Shown piece by piece: positions 34,306-43,856 of a DNA stretch of 64,000 bases. The DNA is taken from assembly GCF_030297155.1 (NCBI RefSeq), contig NZ_AP028068.1:1302001-1366000 (forward strand), given 5' to 3'. Under the pieces are notes generated by a model, which was not told where the DNA came from, made no database searches, and saw only the letters and a list, made by a program, of their open reading frames with translations. Positions within the stretch are counted from its first letter, which is position 1. Every line of letters starts with the position of its first letter. This DNA is from Vibrio sp. FE10 (GTDB taxonomy: Bacteria > Pseudomonadota > Gammaproteobacteria > Enterobacterales > Vibrionaceae). Position numbers and translations under genes: made by a program.

Positions 34306-34734
34306 ATGAGTACGTTAGAAAGAGTGTTTCACTCAGTATTATTTGAAGTTTTGGCCGTAACGCTTTCAATTATAGGCTTAGCGATATTTACCGATCACGA
34401 TGTGAATGCCTTATCAGGAACCATGATAGTTGTTGCCACTATCGCGATGATGTGGAACTACTGTTTCAACCGCATTTTTGATCGCTACTTCACGGGTGAA
34501 AAATCCAAGCGTTCGCTGAAATTGCGTATTTTTCATGTGGTGTTGTTTGAAGCTGGTTTGCTGATAGCGACTATCCCAGTGATGGCTTACTTACTTAACG
34601 TGGGCATATGGCAGGCGTTTTTGATGGATATCGGCGTGACCATTTTTATTACCATTTACGCGTTTGTATTCAACCTGATTTACGACCATGTTCGAGCATT
34701 CTGGGTACGTAGAGCTGATCTAGCCGTTCAGTAA
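34306..34734 (+). CDS. PACE-family efflux transporter
   Basis: The 142-residue protein is a tandem of two bacterial transmembrane pair domains, giving four helices. The defining motifs recur in each half: RVFHSVLFEVLAV and RIFHVVLFEAGLL at the start, and MWNYCFNRIFDRYF and VFNLIYDHVRAFW at the end of each pair. PACE proteins export biocides such as chlorhexidine and natural polyamines by proton exchange. AGAGGA precedes the ATG. The divergent LysR gene is its probable regulator. Confidence 0.92.
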   Translation: MSTLERVFHSVLFEVLAVTLSIIGLAIFTDHDVNALSGTMIVVATIAMMWNYCFNRIFDRYFTGEKSKRSLKLRIFHVVLFEAGLLIATIPVMAYLLNVGIWQAFLMDIGVTIFITIYAFVFNLIYDHVRAFWVRRADLAVQ

Positions 34735-34895
34735 CCTGCCAAGTCAGTAGACGCTAGTTTGGCTACTAACCGATTGTTTATTAGTTACTTTGACGGAGAC
34801 ATTCGGTTAGTAAGCCTAGGTCACCCGTCATTTATTCTGCTATCTTAAATAAGGTGATAACTTGAGTTCGTGAAAGAACAGATTAAGAGGAAAGG

Positions 34896-35894
34896 ATGTC
34901 CAATACCCCTCAAATGACGGTTGTAGATAAGAAAGAAGTCGAGCTGTTTGCTGAACTGTTCAAACATATCGACGGCGAGATCTATACCTTGCTACGCTAT
35001 GCCAAAATTCCTAATGATATTCTTACTAGTAACGATCACTACCATTATCTCCCTGAGACAACGGTTAAGAATGTAGTCAGGATTATGGGGGAATCGGCGT
35101 CACGAGAAGAGTTTTCACTGTTTATGTGGAGCTTTTGCAAACAAACCTATGTGCCAAGGTTCGTCGCTAAACTGAGTAATCAGGATTCGCTAAAGAGCGC
35201 GCTTGACCAATTTTCTGAACAGTTAAAGCAGGTATCGAATGGCGCGCACCTTTACACCAAATACTCCGGCGGCAAGTGGTGGTTTGTTCGTGAAAAGCCC
35301 TTTACTAATGCGCCTTGGTTTAAGTTTGCAGAGCTGTTCTCGGTTATTTTTATCAACGAGCTGATTTCAGTATTAACGCAAGGTCGCTGGAAGCCGTCGG
35401 AAGTCGGTATTCAAAGTGGCGACCTCGATTGTTTTCAATCTCTTCCACAAATGGGCAGTGCTCAGTTTTTTACTCATAGGCCAGTCACGGCGTTTGAAAT
35501 CCCTGAAGAGATCATGTTTGAGCCGATTGTTTTACCCAAGGCAACCCAAACGGCTGAACTCCTCGCACCTTTGCCAAGCTCATTTTTGAGTGCCTTTAAG
35601 CTCGTGATTAAACCTTATCTCACCATGGGGAAACTGCCAATCAGCTTGGCATCTGAAATCCTGAATATTCATGTCAGAACCATTCAACGCCGCTTGGAAA
35701 ACGAAGGGGTGGTGTACAAAGCTTTGATAGAAGAGATGGTGCTGGAACAGGTGTTGGAATTGCTCAAACAGTCGGATTTGTCGATCACTCAAGTGGGGGC
35801 AAAGATGGGCTATTCCGATTCTTCTCACTTTACCCGAGCGTTTAAACGACAGATGAACATGACCCCAAGGGAGTACCGCAAAGAACACAGTTAA
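34896..35894 (+). CDS. AraC-family regulator with OruR/ToxT-like N-terminal domain
   Basis: The 332-residue regulator has an N-terminal domain of the Arabinose_bd type (about 15-200: ASREEFSLFMWSFCKQTYVP, FKFAELFSVIFINELISVLT). A C-terminal AraC helix-turn-helix pair follows (ISLASEILNIHVRTIQRRLE and ITQVGAKMGYSDSSHFTRAFKRQMNMTPREYR). It is followed at 280 bp by the amidohydrolase operon on the same strand and may control it. A paralogue of the same architecture is at 42861. AAGAGG lies before the ATG. Confidence 0.87.
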   Translation: MSNTPQMTVVDKKEVELFAELFKHIDGEIYTLLRYAKIPNDILTSNDHYHYLPETTVKNVVRIMGESASREEFSLFMWSFCKQTYVPRFVAKLSNQDSLKSALDQFSEQLKQVSNGAHLYTKYSGGKWWFVREKPFTNAPWFKFAELFSVIFINELISVLTQGRWKPSEVGIQSGDLDCFQSLPQMGSAQFFTHRPVTAFEIPEEIMFEPIVLPKATQTAELLAPLPSSFLSAFKLVIKPYLTMGKLPISLASEILNIHVRTIQRRLENEGVVYKALIEEMVLEQVLELLKQSDLSITQVGAKMGYSDSSHFTRAFKRQMNMTPREYRKEHS

Positions 35895-36173
35895 AGTCGA
35901 TAAGTTAAAGCTCGAAGATATCAGTGAAATCACCCAACAGATAACCGGAGACCGTACGCAGAATTATTCATTGTCACCAAATGGCCATTTATCAACCTTG
36001 AAGACTGGCAGTATCACTACTAAGTTATTGAATGTGGATAAGTTGTTTTTATTTTGTCGTTCGTGAGTGTTGCGGCCAATAAAAACACCTTTGAAACCTC
36101 ATAACACTCATCAGTAGTTACGGAATCGTTGTGGGAAGTGGACGCCACTAACAAACGGAATCAAGGTGTAAAA

Positions 36174-37553
36174 ATGAATAATTCAGGCTTAAAGCTCTCT
36201 GTTGTTGCTCTCTCGTGTTCATTTGCTCTTTCAGCAAATGCAGCATCAACGCTATTTACCAATGTTGATGTTTTCAACGGTACTGAAAACAAATTGTACG
36301 AAGACCATCATGTATTGGTTGAAGACAATCTTATCAAACAAATCTCTGCAACCCCGATTGAAGCTGGCGAAGCGGAAGTGATTGATGGCACTGGCAAAAC
36401 ATTAATGCCGGGTTTAATTGAAGGCCATGGTCACTTGTTGTTGAATGGCGGCAACCTTAGCGATCACGAAAACAACCGTACGATTGAAGAACTGGCCGCT
36501 CGTGCGACAGTCAACGCTAATGCAGCGTTTCAATCAGGTTTTACTACATGGCGTGATGCTGGTGGCTTGAACACAGGCTTACGTAAAACGATCGACTCTG
36601 GCATGTTGCCGGGGCCAAGACTCTACACATCAGGCGCATTTATTGGCCCAACGGGCTCACACGCCGATTTCAGTAACCTAACCACGGCTAACCAACACTT
36701 CTTCGGTTCAACAACCAGCATGGCTCGTAATAGCGTGAGCTTTAATGCGGACGGTATTACCGAAATCAAAGCCGCTGCACGCCAAAACTTTAAGCAAGGC
36801 AATACTCAGATTAAGATCATGTCATCGGGTGGTGTTGCTTCGTCATTTGACCCTTGGCAACTGAATGCGATGTCTGCGGAAGAGATTGAAGCTGCGGTGG
36901 AAATTGCTGATGCGTACGGTTCTTACGTGATGTCTCATGCCTACAGTAAAAAAGCGATCATGCGTAACTTGGATGCGGGTGTTAGAACGATTGAGCATGG
37001 CTTCATGTTCGATGGTGATATCGCCGACAAGATGGAAGATAAAGATGCTTACATCACAACCAACATGACCGCATTCTCGCCTTACCTGACACAGATCGAG
37101 GCAATTAACTCGAATCCAGCGTCTAAGCGTAAGGCGGATTCTGCAACCAAAGCGTTCAAAGACTACATCTCGAACGTAAACAAATACCAGCCTAAATGGG
37201 GCTTCCACACAGACTGTGTTGGTGACGTGGTTTCTTGTATCAAACAAACAGACCATACGATCTTCTTGGCGGGTAAAGAGTTAGGCAACTTCTTCACATT
37301 GAAAGGCATGACTTCGGTCAACGGCGAAATCGTTAAGTTGTCTGGGGTGATGGACCCATACCCAGACGGTAAGTTGGGTGTGATTGAAGCGGGTGCATAC
37401 GCCGATATCATCATTGTCGAAGGCAACCCACTTGAAGATTTATCAGTGATTGGTGCAAACGAGAAATGGTTCGACGCAGAGCCGCGTAGCCCTGAAATCG
37501 ACACCATCAAAGTCATCATGAAAGACGGCAAAGTCTACAAAAATACGCTGTAA
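36174..37553 (+). CDS. Exported amidohydrolase (imidazolonepropionase-like)
   Basis: The 459-residue enzyme has a signal peptide (residues 1-23, cleavage after ANA), so it acts in the periplasm or outside. It is a metal-dependent amidohydrolase-fold protein: the metal-binding His-x-His is GHGH at 84-87. Further His ligands are in YVMSHAYSKKA and TIEHGFMFDGD, and the closing beta-sandwich returns as KLGVIEAGAYADIIIVEGNP. This subgroup includes Xaa-Pro dipeptidases and prolidase-like enzymes. I start it at the ATG at 36174, where AAGGTG is seven bases upstream. Substrate is unknown. Confidence 0.85.
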   Translation: MNNSGLKLSVVALSCSFALSANAASTLFTNVDVFNGTENKLYEDHHVLVEDNLIKQISATPIEAGEAEVIDGTGKTLMPGLIEGHGHLLLNGGNLSDHENNRTIEELAARATVNANAAFQSGFTTWRDAGGLNTGLRKTIDSGMLPGPRLYTSGAFIGPTGSHADFSNLTTANQHFFGSTTSMARNSVSFNADGITEIKAAARQNFKQGNTQIKIMSSGGVASSFDPWQLNAMSAEEIEAAVEIADAYGSYVMSHAYSKKAIMRNLDAGVRTIEHGFMFDGDIADKMEDKDAYITTNMTAFSPYLTQIEAINSNPASKRKADSATKAFKDYISNVNKYQPKWGFHTDCVGDVVSCIKQTDHTIFLAGKELGNFFTLKGMTSVNGEIVKLSGVMDPYPDGKLGVIEAGAYADIIIVEGNPLEDLSVIGANEKWFDAEPRSPEIDTIKVIMKDGKVYKNTL

Positions 37554-37591
37554 CACAGCGCGACTATTCGGTTAGAAACTAAGCTTTAATA

Positions 37592-37615
37592 GGCGACCTA
37601 CCTCGGTAGGTCACC
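37592..37615 (+). promoter_or_regulatory. Intercistronic hairpin
   Basis: GGCGACCTACC and GGTAGGTCACC form an 11-base stem with a two-base core and no T-run, between the amidohydrolase and DUF3299 genes. It may stabilise or process the shared message. Confidence 0.55.
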
Positions 37616-37633
37616 TCTCTTCAAGGTGCCCTT

Positions 37634-38293
37634 ATGCAAAAAACGCTTTCTCTTATCCTATCGATGATGTCACTGACTATTGTCGCTTTACCTAGCTTTG
37701 CTGAAACAGCGATGAATCTTGAGTGGCAAGATCTGAATTCAGAATCTCACGAAATGAAACTGGAAATGCCAGATCTCACCGATCAGCAAATGCGTCTATT
37801 ACAAGGTGTGATAGCAATGAGCGCATCAGAGGAAGAGCAAGCTCAACAACAGGCTTTAACATTCAAACAGACATTAAAAGAGCAGGGCGTGAACGCAGAC
37901 GAAATGATCGCGCTGCGTGACGAATACATGAAAACCATGAAAGCGAACGCTGAAGCTATCACGACAGAATTTGATGGTAAGAGAGTGCGAGTGCCCGGCT
38001 TTATCGTTCCTTTAGAGTTCTCAGAAGGCATGACTGCAACCGAGTTTCTGTTAGTGCCAGTGGCGGGTGCGTGTATTCACATGCCACCACCGCCTGCAAA
38101 CCAGATTGTGCGCGTGTCTTTTCCTGAAGGCTTTCAGGTACAGAACGTTCAGTACCCAGTATGGGTAGAGGGTGACTTTAGCTCGAACAAAGTGACTGAA
38201 GAAGTCTTTCTAGTCGATGGTAAAAGTAACCTCACCATGGGTTATGAAATGAAAGCTTCGATGATTGAAGACTATTACGAGAAAGAAAATTAA
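37634..38293 (+). CDS. Exported DUF3299 protein
   Basis: This 219-residue protein has a signal peptide (cleavage after SFA, residue 23). A helical middle section of about 80 residues precedes the C-terminal DUF3299 domain, recognisable from GKRVRVPGFIVPLEFSEGM and LVPVAGACIHMPPPPANQIV. The conserved Cys-Ile-His may bind a metal. Members are often next to ABC or lipoprotein-release genes; here it is 80 bp downstream of the amidohydrolase and 76 bp before the porin. Function is unknown. Confidence 0.8.
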   Translation: MQKTLSLILSMMSLTIVALPSFAETAMNLEWQDLNSESHEMKLEMPDLTDQQMRLLQGVIAMSASEEEQAQQQALTFKQTLKEQGVNADEMIALRDEYMKTMKANAEAITTEFDGKRVRVPGFIVPLEFSEGMTATEFLLVPVAGACIHMPPPPANQIVRVSFPEGFQVQNVQYPVWVEGDFSSNKVTEEVFLVDGKSNLTMGYEMKASMIEDYYEKEN

Positions 38294-38369
38294 TGGTTGT
38301 CATCAAATGACAATTTTCAATGTGAGCAATGAATAAAATAGAACTAACTCAAAAAGCATTGGTGACAAG

Positions 38370-39608
38370 ATGAATTCAAGATTATCTAAAGTAAGTATGG
38401 CTGTGATGGTGGTGGCTGCTTCAATGAGCCCTGCGGTGTATAGCGCAAACTTCGAAGGTCCAGACTCTGTTGAAAATACAATTTCAAAACAAAAAGATCA
38501 GCAACTGGATTGGCGTGAAAAGCTTGCTGCGGATGGTTTTACATTTGGTGCGGATTACTTTGCTTTAGGCCTTACCTCTGGAGATGGCGTTGGTGGCGAT
38601 AGCGTTGATGCATCATCAGGTGTTGCACGATTATACGGGTCATGGCACCTACTAGGGAACGGCACACAGAACTCAGGTAGCCTAGTATGGAAAGTGGAAC
38701 ATAGGCATGCCTATGGTGATACTCCGCCCAAAGACTATTCATTCGGGCCACTTGGCTATGTCGGTGCGATTGGTCCAGCCTACAGTGATCAAGGGTTTCG
38801 AGTTACGGACTTAAACTGGAAGCAAAAAATCAATGATGGTAAAGGTACTATCGTTGTCGGTTGGCAAGATGTGACGAACTACGCCGATGTTTACGCTCTA
38901 GCCAGTCCTTGGTCTGGTTTCACGAATTTAGCATTCTCGACAGGCTCAGGTGCTATGGGGCTGCCAGATGATGGTGTACTTGCTCTTTCTGCGGGTCATA
39001 TGTTGGGCGAGAATTTTTATGTCGTCGGTGGTATCGCCGATGCAAATGGTCAATCAGATGATATTTTTGATGGCTTTGACAGTGCTTTTGGTAGCGATGC
39101 GTCTTACTTTACGACATTGGAGTTAGGTTGGACGGCTTCGCAAGAGCAGATCTATACCGATAACTTCCACGTGACTTTCTGGGACTTTGGTGATGACACT
39201 CGCCATAGTAATAGCCTTGCTACGGAAGGTGGCTCTGGCGTTAATTTCTCATGGAGTCAGTTTATGACTCCGCAAGTGATGCCGTTTGTTCGTGGTGGTT
39301 TCTCAGAAGGGGATGTTGCCCTTTACGATAAATCAATTTCTGTTGGTATGGGTTATTTCGGGTTAGGAAAACCAACCAATAACCTAGGTGTCGCGCTGAA
39401 CTGGGCAGAAGTGAATGGTGATTCTTTTGAAGCTGATGCGAAAGCGATAAGTGGCAGCACAGAACAGTGGACAGCTGAGATCTACTACAACATGCAGCTC
39501 AACGACTTCATTCAAGTGACACCTGATATCCAGTACATCAAGGATCCTGCGTTTTCTAGTGAGAGCAGCGCTTGGGTATTTGGTATTAGAGCGAGAGTGT
39601 TTATCTAA
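38370..39608 (+). CDS. OprB-like carbohydrate-selective porin
   Basis: This 412-residue outer-membrane beta-barrel has a signal peptide (cleavage near VYSA, residue 25). It shows the OprB-type beginning (LDWREKLAADGFTFGADYFA), many alternating aromatic strands, the internal GSLVWKVEHRHAYGD and a C-terminal strand ending in Ile (VFGIRARVFI), not the more usual Phe. It probably admits a sugar or organic solute. As the last gene of the group after the amidohydrolase it may bring that enzyme's substrate through the outer membrane; this is inference. Confidence 0.85.
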   Translation: MNSRLSKVSMAVMVVAASMSPAVYSANFEGPDSVENTISKQKDQQLDWREKLAADGFTFGADYFALGLTSGDGVGGDSVDASSGVARLYGSWHLLGNGTQNSGSLVWKVEHRHAYGDTPPKDYSFGPLGYVGAIGPAYSDQGFRVTDLNWKQKINDGKGTIVVGWQDVTNYADVYALASPWSGFTNLAFSTGSGAMGLPDDGVLALSAGHMLGENFYVVGGIADANGQSDDIFDGFDSAFGSDASYFTTLELGWTASQEQIYTDNFHVTFWDFGDDTRHSNSLATEGGSGVNFSWSQFMTPQVMPFVRGGFSEGDVALYDKSISVGMGYFGLGKPTNNLGVALNWAEVNGDSFEADAKAISGSTEQWTAEIYYNMQLNDFIQVTPDIQYIKDPAFSSESSAWVFGIRARVFI

Positions 39609-39651
39609 TTTCGTTATTCATTATCTTGTTTAGACTTAAAAGCTAGACGTA

Positions 39652-39683
39652 AAAAAGTGAGCCCATGGTGGCTCACTTTTTTG
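39652..39683. terminator. Bidirectional terminator
   Basis: AAAAAAGTGAGCC pairs with GGCTCACTTTTTT around CATG. It ends the porin gene and faces the convergent gene at 39707. Confidence 0.9.
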
Positions 39684-39706
39684 TCTTAGGTGTGTATGAA
39701 AAGCGG

Positions 39707-40174
39707 TTATGCTTTCTCTGCTTTGGGAGTGTCATCCAGTGCGAAGTAGATCTTTGAAACAATAATCTCTGCGACCAAAATAGTGAATACCACAGCGAAG
39801 AACGCCACAACACCGTTCCAAGGGCCAGTGAAATCGACTTTGTCGCCAAATAGGATATTGATCGCTTCTAGCATCACGAACTTTGAACCGACCAGAATTA
39901 CGTAGCTCGACAGGCCTCTGTAGATCTTAGGCGCAGTACCGGGTTTCGACTTGAAGTAATCCGCGAGCTTATGTTCTAAGCCAATAGACAGTTTGAGCAA
40001 CAGCTGCAGCAAAATCGCGGCAGCAAATGAGATGGTGAATGACTCGATATTAACGAAGTCCCAGTATTCATCAAAAAAATTGAGAACGGTTAAATCAACA
40101 AGGACTGCGAGTGTGTAGCCGACAAAAAGCCGTTGGGGCGTATTAAATCCATATACTTTTTCTATATTGCTCAT
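39707..40174 (-). CDS. Hypothetical four-helix membrane protein
   Basis: This 155-residue protein is not recognised. Four hydrophobic segments are visible near residues 15-32, 45-62, 85-105 and 119-142, with a basic loop after the second, so it is an inner-membrane protein with both ends probably in the cytoplasm. It stands alone on the minus strand between the porin and barrel genes. No function can be assigned. Confidence 0.7.
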   Translation of the reverse strand: MSNIEKVYGFNTPQRLFVGYTLAVLVDLTVLNFFDEYWDFVNIESFTISFAAAILLQLLLKLSIGLEHKLADYFKSKPGTAPKIYRGLSSYVILVGSKFVMLEAINILFGDKVDFTGPWNGVVAFFAVVFTILVAEIIVSKIYFALDDTPKAEKA

Positions 40175-40370
40175 CTACTTCTTCCTGAGTAAAGGGTTAC
40201 CAAAAACTTAGGAGATAAATATAGGTTATTCAAACGCTTATTGTTCAGGATGCGAAACAGCTCTTAAAGTGCTAGTGGCGTATTATGGTAAGTATCCCAA
40301 TTAAGATTGATTCAATATGAGTTCTCGGATGAGTTTTCGACATTAATCCAAGATTTAAACAGAGGTACAT

Positions 40371-40522
40371 ATGATTATTCACTTTAGAATCCAAGACGTG
40401 GAAGAACTTTGGGGAGCCATAGATTTGGCGACGCTCTTGCAATCGGAACTGAGAGCGGTATCAACCACACTATTAACTATCTGATTGAAATAGTGAAATT
40501 ACCAATTACACTTGAAGCATAA
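40371..40522 (+). pseudogene. Possible frameshifted small gene
   Basis: An ATG at 40371 with AGAGG seven bases upstream opens a 37-codon frame (MIIHFRIQDVEELWGAIDLA). A second frame that overlaps it continues with coding-like ALAIGTESGINHTINYLIEI to a stop at 40520. Together they look like a small gene broken by one indel near 40430. I recognise neither part, and chance is possible. Confidence 0.3.
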
Positions 40523-40542
40523 GTTTGAATGGAGTCAACTTA

Positions 40543-41547
40543 ATGCTTTCACCCCAATCGTTATATCCCCCTTCTATTGCTTTCCTTTTAACAAGCCTGA
40601 TTTCTTCCTCGGCCTATGCTTCTAATGAAGCGATCCAGAATCGTTTGGAGAAAATATTCGCTGCATCCATTGCGCTTACAGACAGTGATGCCGTTTCAAT
40701 TGGCTTTGTCGATTTTGACCCGAACTCGTTTATCAATTTAAACGACAGTGGTTTTGGCTCCGATAAAACCATCGACACTCGAAGCCAAGTCAGTGTTGGC
40801 TCCATTCCTTATTCTTCCGTGATTAAAACCGATGATCCTGACTTAGATTTGATTTGGTCTGTGCGAGGGTCTTACGCGCTCTCTGAGCAAGATATTGAGA
40901 TCTCTTCAGATGTGACTCCTGATCGTCGTGTAAACCCCAGTAAAGACTCGGTATTGGGCCTGTATGGCTTTATGGGGCTTCAAAACCACTTAAACCCACA
41001 TTGGTCTATCGCTTATGGTTTAGGCTCCCACTTGCTCTATTACCGCAACAAATACGAATACAACAACAGTTACTCTCAAGCGTTTCAATCTCAGCTCGAC
41101 GGTTACGCGCTGAATACCTCGGCGTGGGCATTGATTGGTGAGCCGTCAGTCAAACTTAAATATCTTCAGAAACAGGACTGGGGAAGTTGGAATGTGTCTT
41201 CAAGAGCGCGTTATTTCTATGGAACGGGTTGGGGTGAAGCGAATGATGGCGATATCGGTAATCCAGAAGGGTTCCGGTTTATCAATGAAGTTGAGTTCAG
41301 ACAAAACGTTAAATGGGAGTCACTTTCCCTAAATAATCCGCAGATTCATTATAACTTCAGACGAATCGATATTGCTGGCGATCTGGAAGACCCTTTGGAT
41401 ACGCATTATTACTATGAGTTTGGAGCTGGTGTGGTGTTCGATGTGCCCTACGATTCTTACTTCTTTGATAACTTCGGTGTCGGAATCAACTTCAATTACG
41501 GCAGCTCTTTGAGCGGTGGTAGCTTACTGTTTTTACTTAATAACTAG
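40543..41547 (+). CDS. Solitary outer-membrane autotransporter-type beta-barrel
   Basis: This 334-residue protein has a signal peptide (cleavage after SAYA). It continues as a beta-barrel with many alternating hydrophobic strands and tyrosine-rich turns (IAYGLGSHLLYYRNKYEYN, DTHYYYEFGAGVVFDVPYDS). It corresponds to the family called solitary outer membrane autotransporter beta-barrel domain: a barrel without the passenger that autotransporters export. The ATG at 40543 has GGAG eight bases upstream; a TTG at 40525 is less likely. Role is unknown; it may be a narrow channel or surface anchor. Confidence 0.72.
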   Translation: MLSPQSLYPPSIAFLLTSLISSSAYASNEAIQNRLEKIFAASIALTDSDAVSIGFVDFDPNSFINLNDSGFGSDKTIDTRSQVSVGSIPYSSVIKTDDPDLDLIWSVRGSYALSEQDIEISSDVTPDRRVNPSKDSVLGLYGFMGLQNHLNPHWSIAYGLGSHLLYYRNKYEYNNSYSQAFQSQLDGYALNTSAWALIGEPSVKLKYLQKQDWGSWNVSSRARYFYGTGWGEANDGDIGNPEGFRFINEVEFRQNVKWESLSLNNPQIHYNFRRIDIAGDLEDPLDTHYYYEFGAGVVFDVPYDSYFFDNFGVGINFNYGSSLSGGSLLFLLNN

Positions 41548-41549
41548 CT

Positions 41550-41650
41550 CTTTTTTCTTAATGACTGGCCTTTGTTGCTTAGTGGCTGACTTTTCTTTGT
41601 TAATAACCCACCTTTCTAACTAAGTAACTGAATTCTTTTGTTCAATGGCT
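41550..41650 (+). repeat. Degenerate CTTT-initiated repeats
   Basis: About five units of roughly 20 bp (for example CTTTTTTCTTAATGACTGGC, CTTTGTTGCTTAGTGGCTGA) follow the barrel gene. Similarity between units is weak. Confidence 0.4.
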
Positions 41651-41770
41651 AGCATAAGCTTATGAGTTCCTTACTCGGTATGTAATTTGAATTTATATGT
41701 GTCGTAAAATGGTAAATATCATCGTTAAAACTTAGCCATCATAGCGATCCGCCCATCACCTGAGCAAACT

Positions 41771-42832
41771 ATGAACAAGTTAAGTTTTGACCGAAAAGTG
41801 CCACTATACGTGGTATCTGCACTTGTCCTTAATATGGCCGTTAGCTTGTGGTTACTGAGCATTGCTTCTACGGCAGCCATGGTTTTTTCTGTATGTACGC
41901 TGTTCTTGATCAGCACTCTCATTACCGGACGCCTTTATCGCCATGAAGTGACTCAAAGCAAGAACAGCTTGTCTGAGGCGATCATTGATGGCGTAGCTGG
42001 TTTTATCATTCTCGATAGCCAATTGAGAGTCATACAAGTCAATCAGCAGTTTTCTCGAGTTTCAGGCTATGCCTTTGAGCAAGTCGAATCTCGCCCAATT
42101 TCTGACCTTTGTTTTATGAACAACAACGGTTTGGTATCAACCATTCGCGCGTCACTTAAGCAAAACCATAGATGGAAAGGGGAACTGAGTGGTGTTAGCC
42201 GACTTGGCGAACACTTTACCGTGAATGTGGTTGTCGAAAAGCTAGCTGAAATACTGCCGCACAATGAAAAGTATGTCGTGACCTTTACCGACATCAGCCG
42301 ACGTAAAGTATTAGAACGTCGATTAAGAGCGCTAGTGGATACGGATTCACTCACAGGGTGTTGGAATCGACGCCGTTTTGATAAAGATCTCAGTCATTAT
42401 TCAAACCTCGCCGAGCGCTACGGTTACACGCATTCTTGTTTGGCCTTGATCGATTTGGATCATTTCAAAGCGGTCAATGATAATCATGGCCATGACCAAG
42501 GTGATATTGCCCTTAAAGAGGTGGCTGAATTACTGAGGAACAACAGCCGAGATACCGACATTGTGGCTCGAGTCGGGGGCGAAGAGTTCGCTATTTTGAT
42601 GCCTGAAACCAATTTGTCAGATGCGTTTGAGGCCATGTATCGATTGAAAGAAGTGATCGCCAAAGGCACAACCTTGAATCTAACGGTGAGCAGTGGCGTG
42701 TCTGAAATACAAGCGCAAGCTGAAACGACTTACCGCAGTGCGGATAGGGCGTTGTATCGTGCCAAAGGCAATGGCCGAAATAGGGTGTGTAGTTCGAGTT
42801 CAGGTATCCCAGCTCCGATTGTGCTTGGGTAA
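41771..42832 (+). CDS. PAS-GGDEF diguanylate cyclase
   Basis: This membrane-bound enzyme makes cyclic-di-GMP from two GTP. Two hydrophobic helices lie near residues 11-32 and 35-53, then a PAS domain (about 65-180). The GGDEF domain follows (about 185-345), with the active-site loop GGEEF at 269-273. The metal and GTP residues are in LIDLDHFKAVND (near 227-238). The inhibitory I-site RDTD is at 260-263, exactly five residues before GGEEF, so the enzyme should be active and product-inhibited. The PAS domain probably sets activity in response to a ligand or redox signal. Confidence 0.93.
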   Translation: MNKLSFDRKVPLYVVSALVLNMAVSLWLLSIASTAAMVFSVCTLFLISTLITGRLYRHEVTQSKNSLSEAIIDGVAGFIILDSQLRVIQVNQQFSRVSGYAFEQVESRPISDLCFMNNNGLVSTIRASLKQNHRWKGELSGVSRLGEHFTVNVVVEKLAEILPHNEKYVVTFTDISRRKVLERRLRALVDTDSLTGCWNRRRFDKDLSHYSNLAERYGYTHSCLALIDLDHFKAVNDNHGHDQGDIALKEVAELLRNNSRDTDIVARVGGEEFAILMPETNLSDAFEAMYRLKEVIAKGTTLNLTVSSGVSEIQAQAETTYRSADRALYRAKGNGRNRVCSSSSGIPAPIVLG

Positions 42833-42860
42833 TCTATTTAACTAACGAACTTAACGATGT

Positions 42861-43856
42861 CTAAGCTGAAATTGAACGTTGGTAAATCTTCGGTGTAAGG
42901 CCGGACACTCGCTTAAAGGCGCGGGAGAAGTGAGAGATATTGGTGTAACCCAATTGGCTCGAGATGTAAGTCAGCGTATGGCCTTCTTCCATCAGCTCAC
43001 ACGCAACGGAAAACATCAGATTCTCTTTGATTTTGCGGTAAGTGGTATTTTCGCCTTTGAGTTTGCGTTGAAAGGTTCTCACTGAAAAATTAAGCAGCTC
43101 AGCCGCTTCTTCAAGCGAGAGGTCTTGTTCTTTCATATAGGGCTTGAGCAACTCGTAGACACTGTCAGTAAAGCTGGTGTGCCATTCAATAATCGCAGGT
43201 TTTGCGCTTAGGTCTTTTGGCGTAAGGCGAATAGGCAGTTGTAAGACTTCTTCAGGAATAAGCACTGAAGTCGAATTCTGGTCGACAAACATTTGGCAGT
43301 GACTTGGCACAAGAGTCTTGATGATATCGACGTTATGCCCTTGCAAGCGAACTTTGGTCGGTTGCCAAGGTGACTGAGATAAAATGGTTATTAATTCAAT
43401 AATATAGATGATGGCAAAGGCTTCACCCCATTGAAACATCGGAGATTCTTCGTAAGGTGCAGTGCGACAAAACCAGCTTTGACCATGTTCTTGAACGAAA
43501 TCCACTCTGCTGCCTGGCGAGTCATAAGCAAAAATTGTGTTGATGTGTTTTAACGAATCGCCAATGGTTTCAAACTCGGTAAATTGATGCAAGACGTGTG
43601 GGATGATTCGACGTTTAAAGGCGAGGGCGAGTACATCGGTGAATCGAGAGACACCAAGCTGTGCAGACGTTAGATAAATCAGTCGTTTAATGGATTCGGA
43701 CGGCACAAAATCACTTTCCGACTCGATAAGATCGGGTGGTAAGCCGGAGTCTTTGAGCAATTCATGCAAGTTGAGCCCATAGTCCGTGAAGATTTGAACT
43801 AAGATCTTGGCATAGCTGGTTTGTATTACAGGGACTTGGTAAGGGTTAGGGGCCAT
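42861..43856 (-). CDS. AraC-family regulator of the adjacent efflux operon
   Basis: The regulator has an Arabinose_bd-type N-terminal domain (MFQWGEAFAIIYIIELITIL) and a C-terminal AraC helix-turn-helix pair (SLEEAAELLNFSVRTFQRKL, LTYISSQLGYTNISHFSRAFKRVSGLTPKIYQR). I prefer the ATG at 43856, preceded by AAGGA, giving 331 residues; an upstream ATG at 43904 would add 16. It is a paralogue of the protein at 34896. It is divergent from the HlyD operon at 44015, which is its most likely target. Effector is unknown. Confidence 0.85.
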   Translation of the reverse strand: MAPNPYQVPVIQTSYAKILVQIFTDYGLNLHELLKDSGLPPDLIESESDFVPSESIKRLIYLTSAQLGVSRFTDVLALAFKRRIIPHVLHQFTEFETIGDSLKHINTIFAYDSPGSRVDFVQEHGQSWFCRTAPYEESPMFQWGEAFAIIYIIELITILSQSPWQPTKVRLQGHNVDIIKTLVPSHCQMFVDQNSTSVLIPEEVLQLPIRLTPKDLSAKPAIIEWHTSFTDSVYELLKPYMKEQDLSLEEAAELLNFSVRTFQRKLKGENTTYRKIKENLMFSVACELMEEGHTLTYISSQLGYTNISHFSRAFKRVSGLTPKIYQRSISA

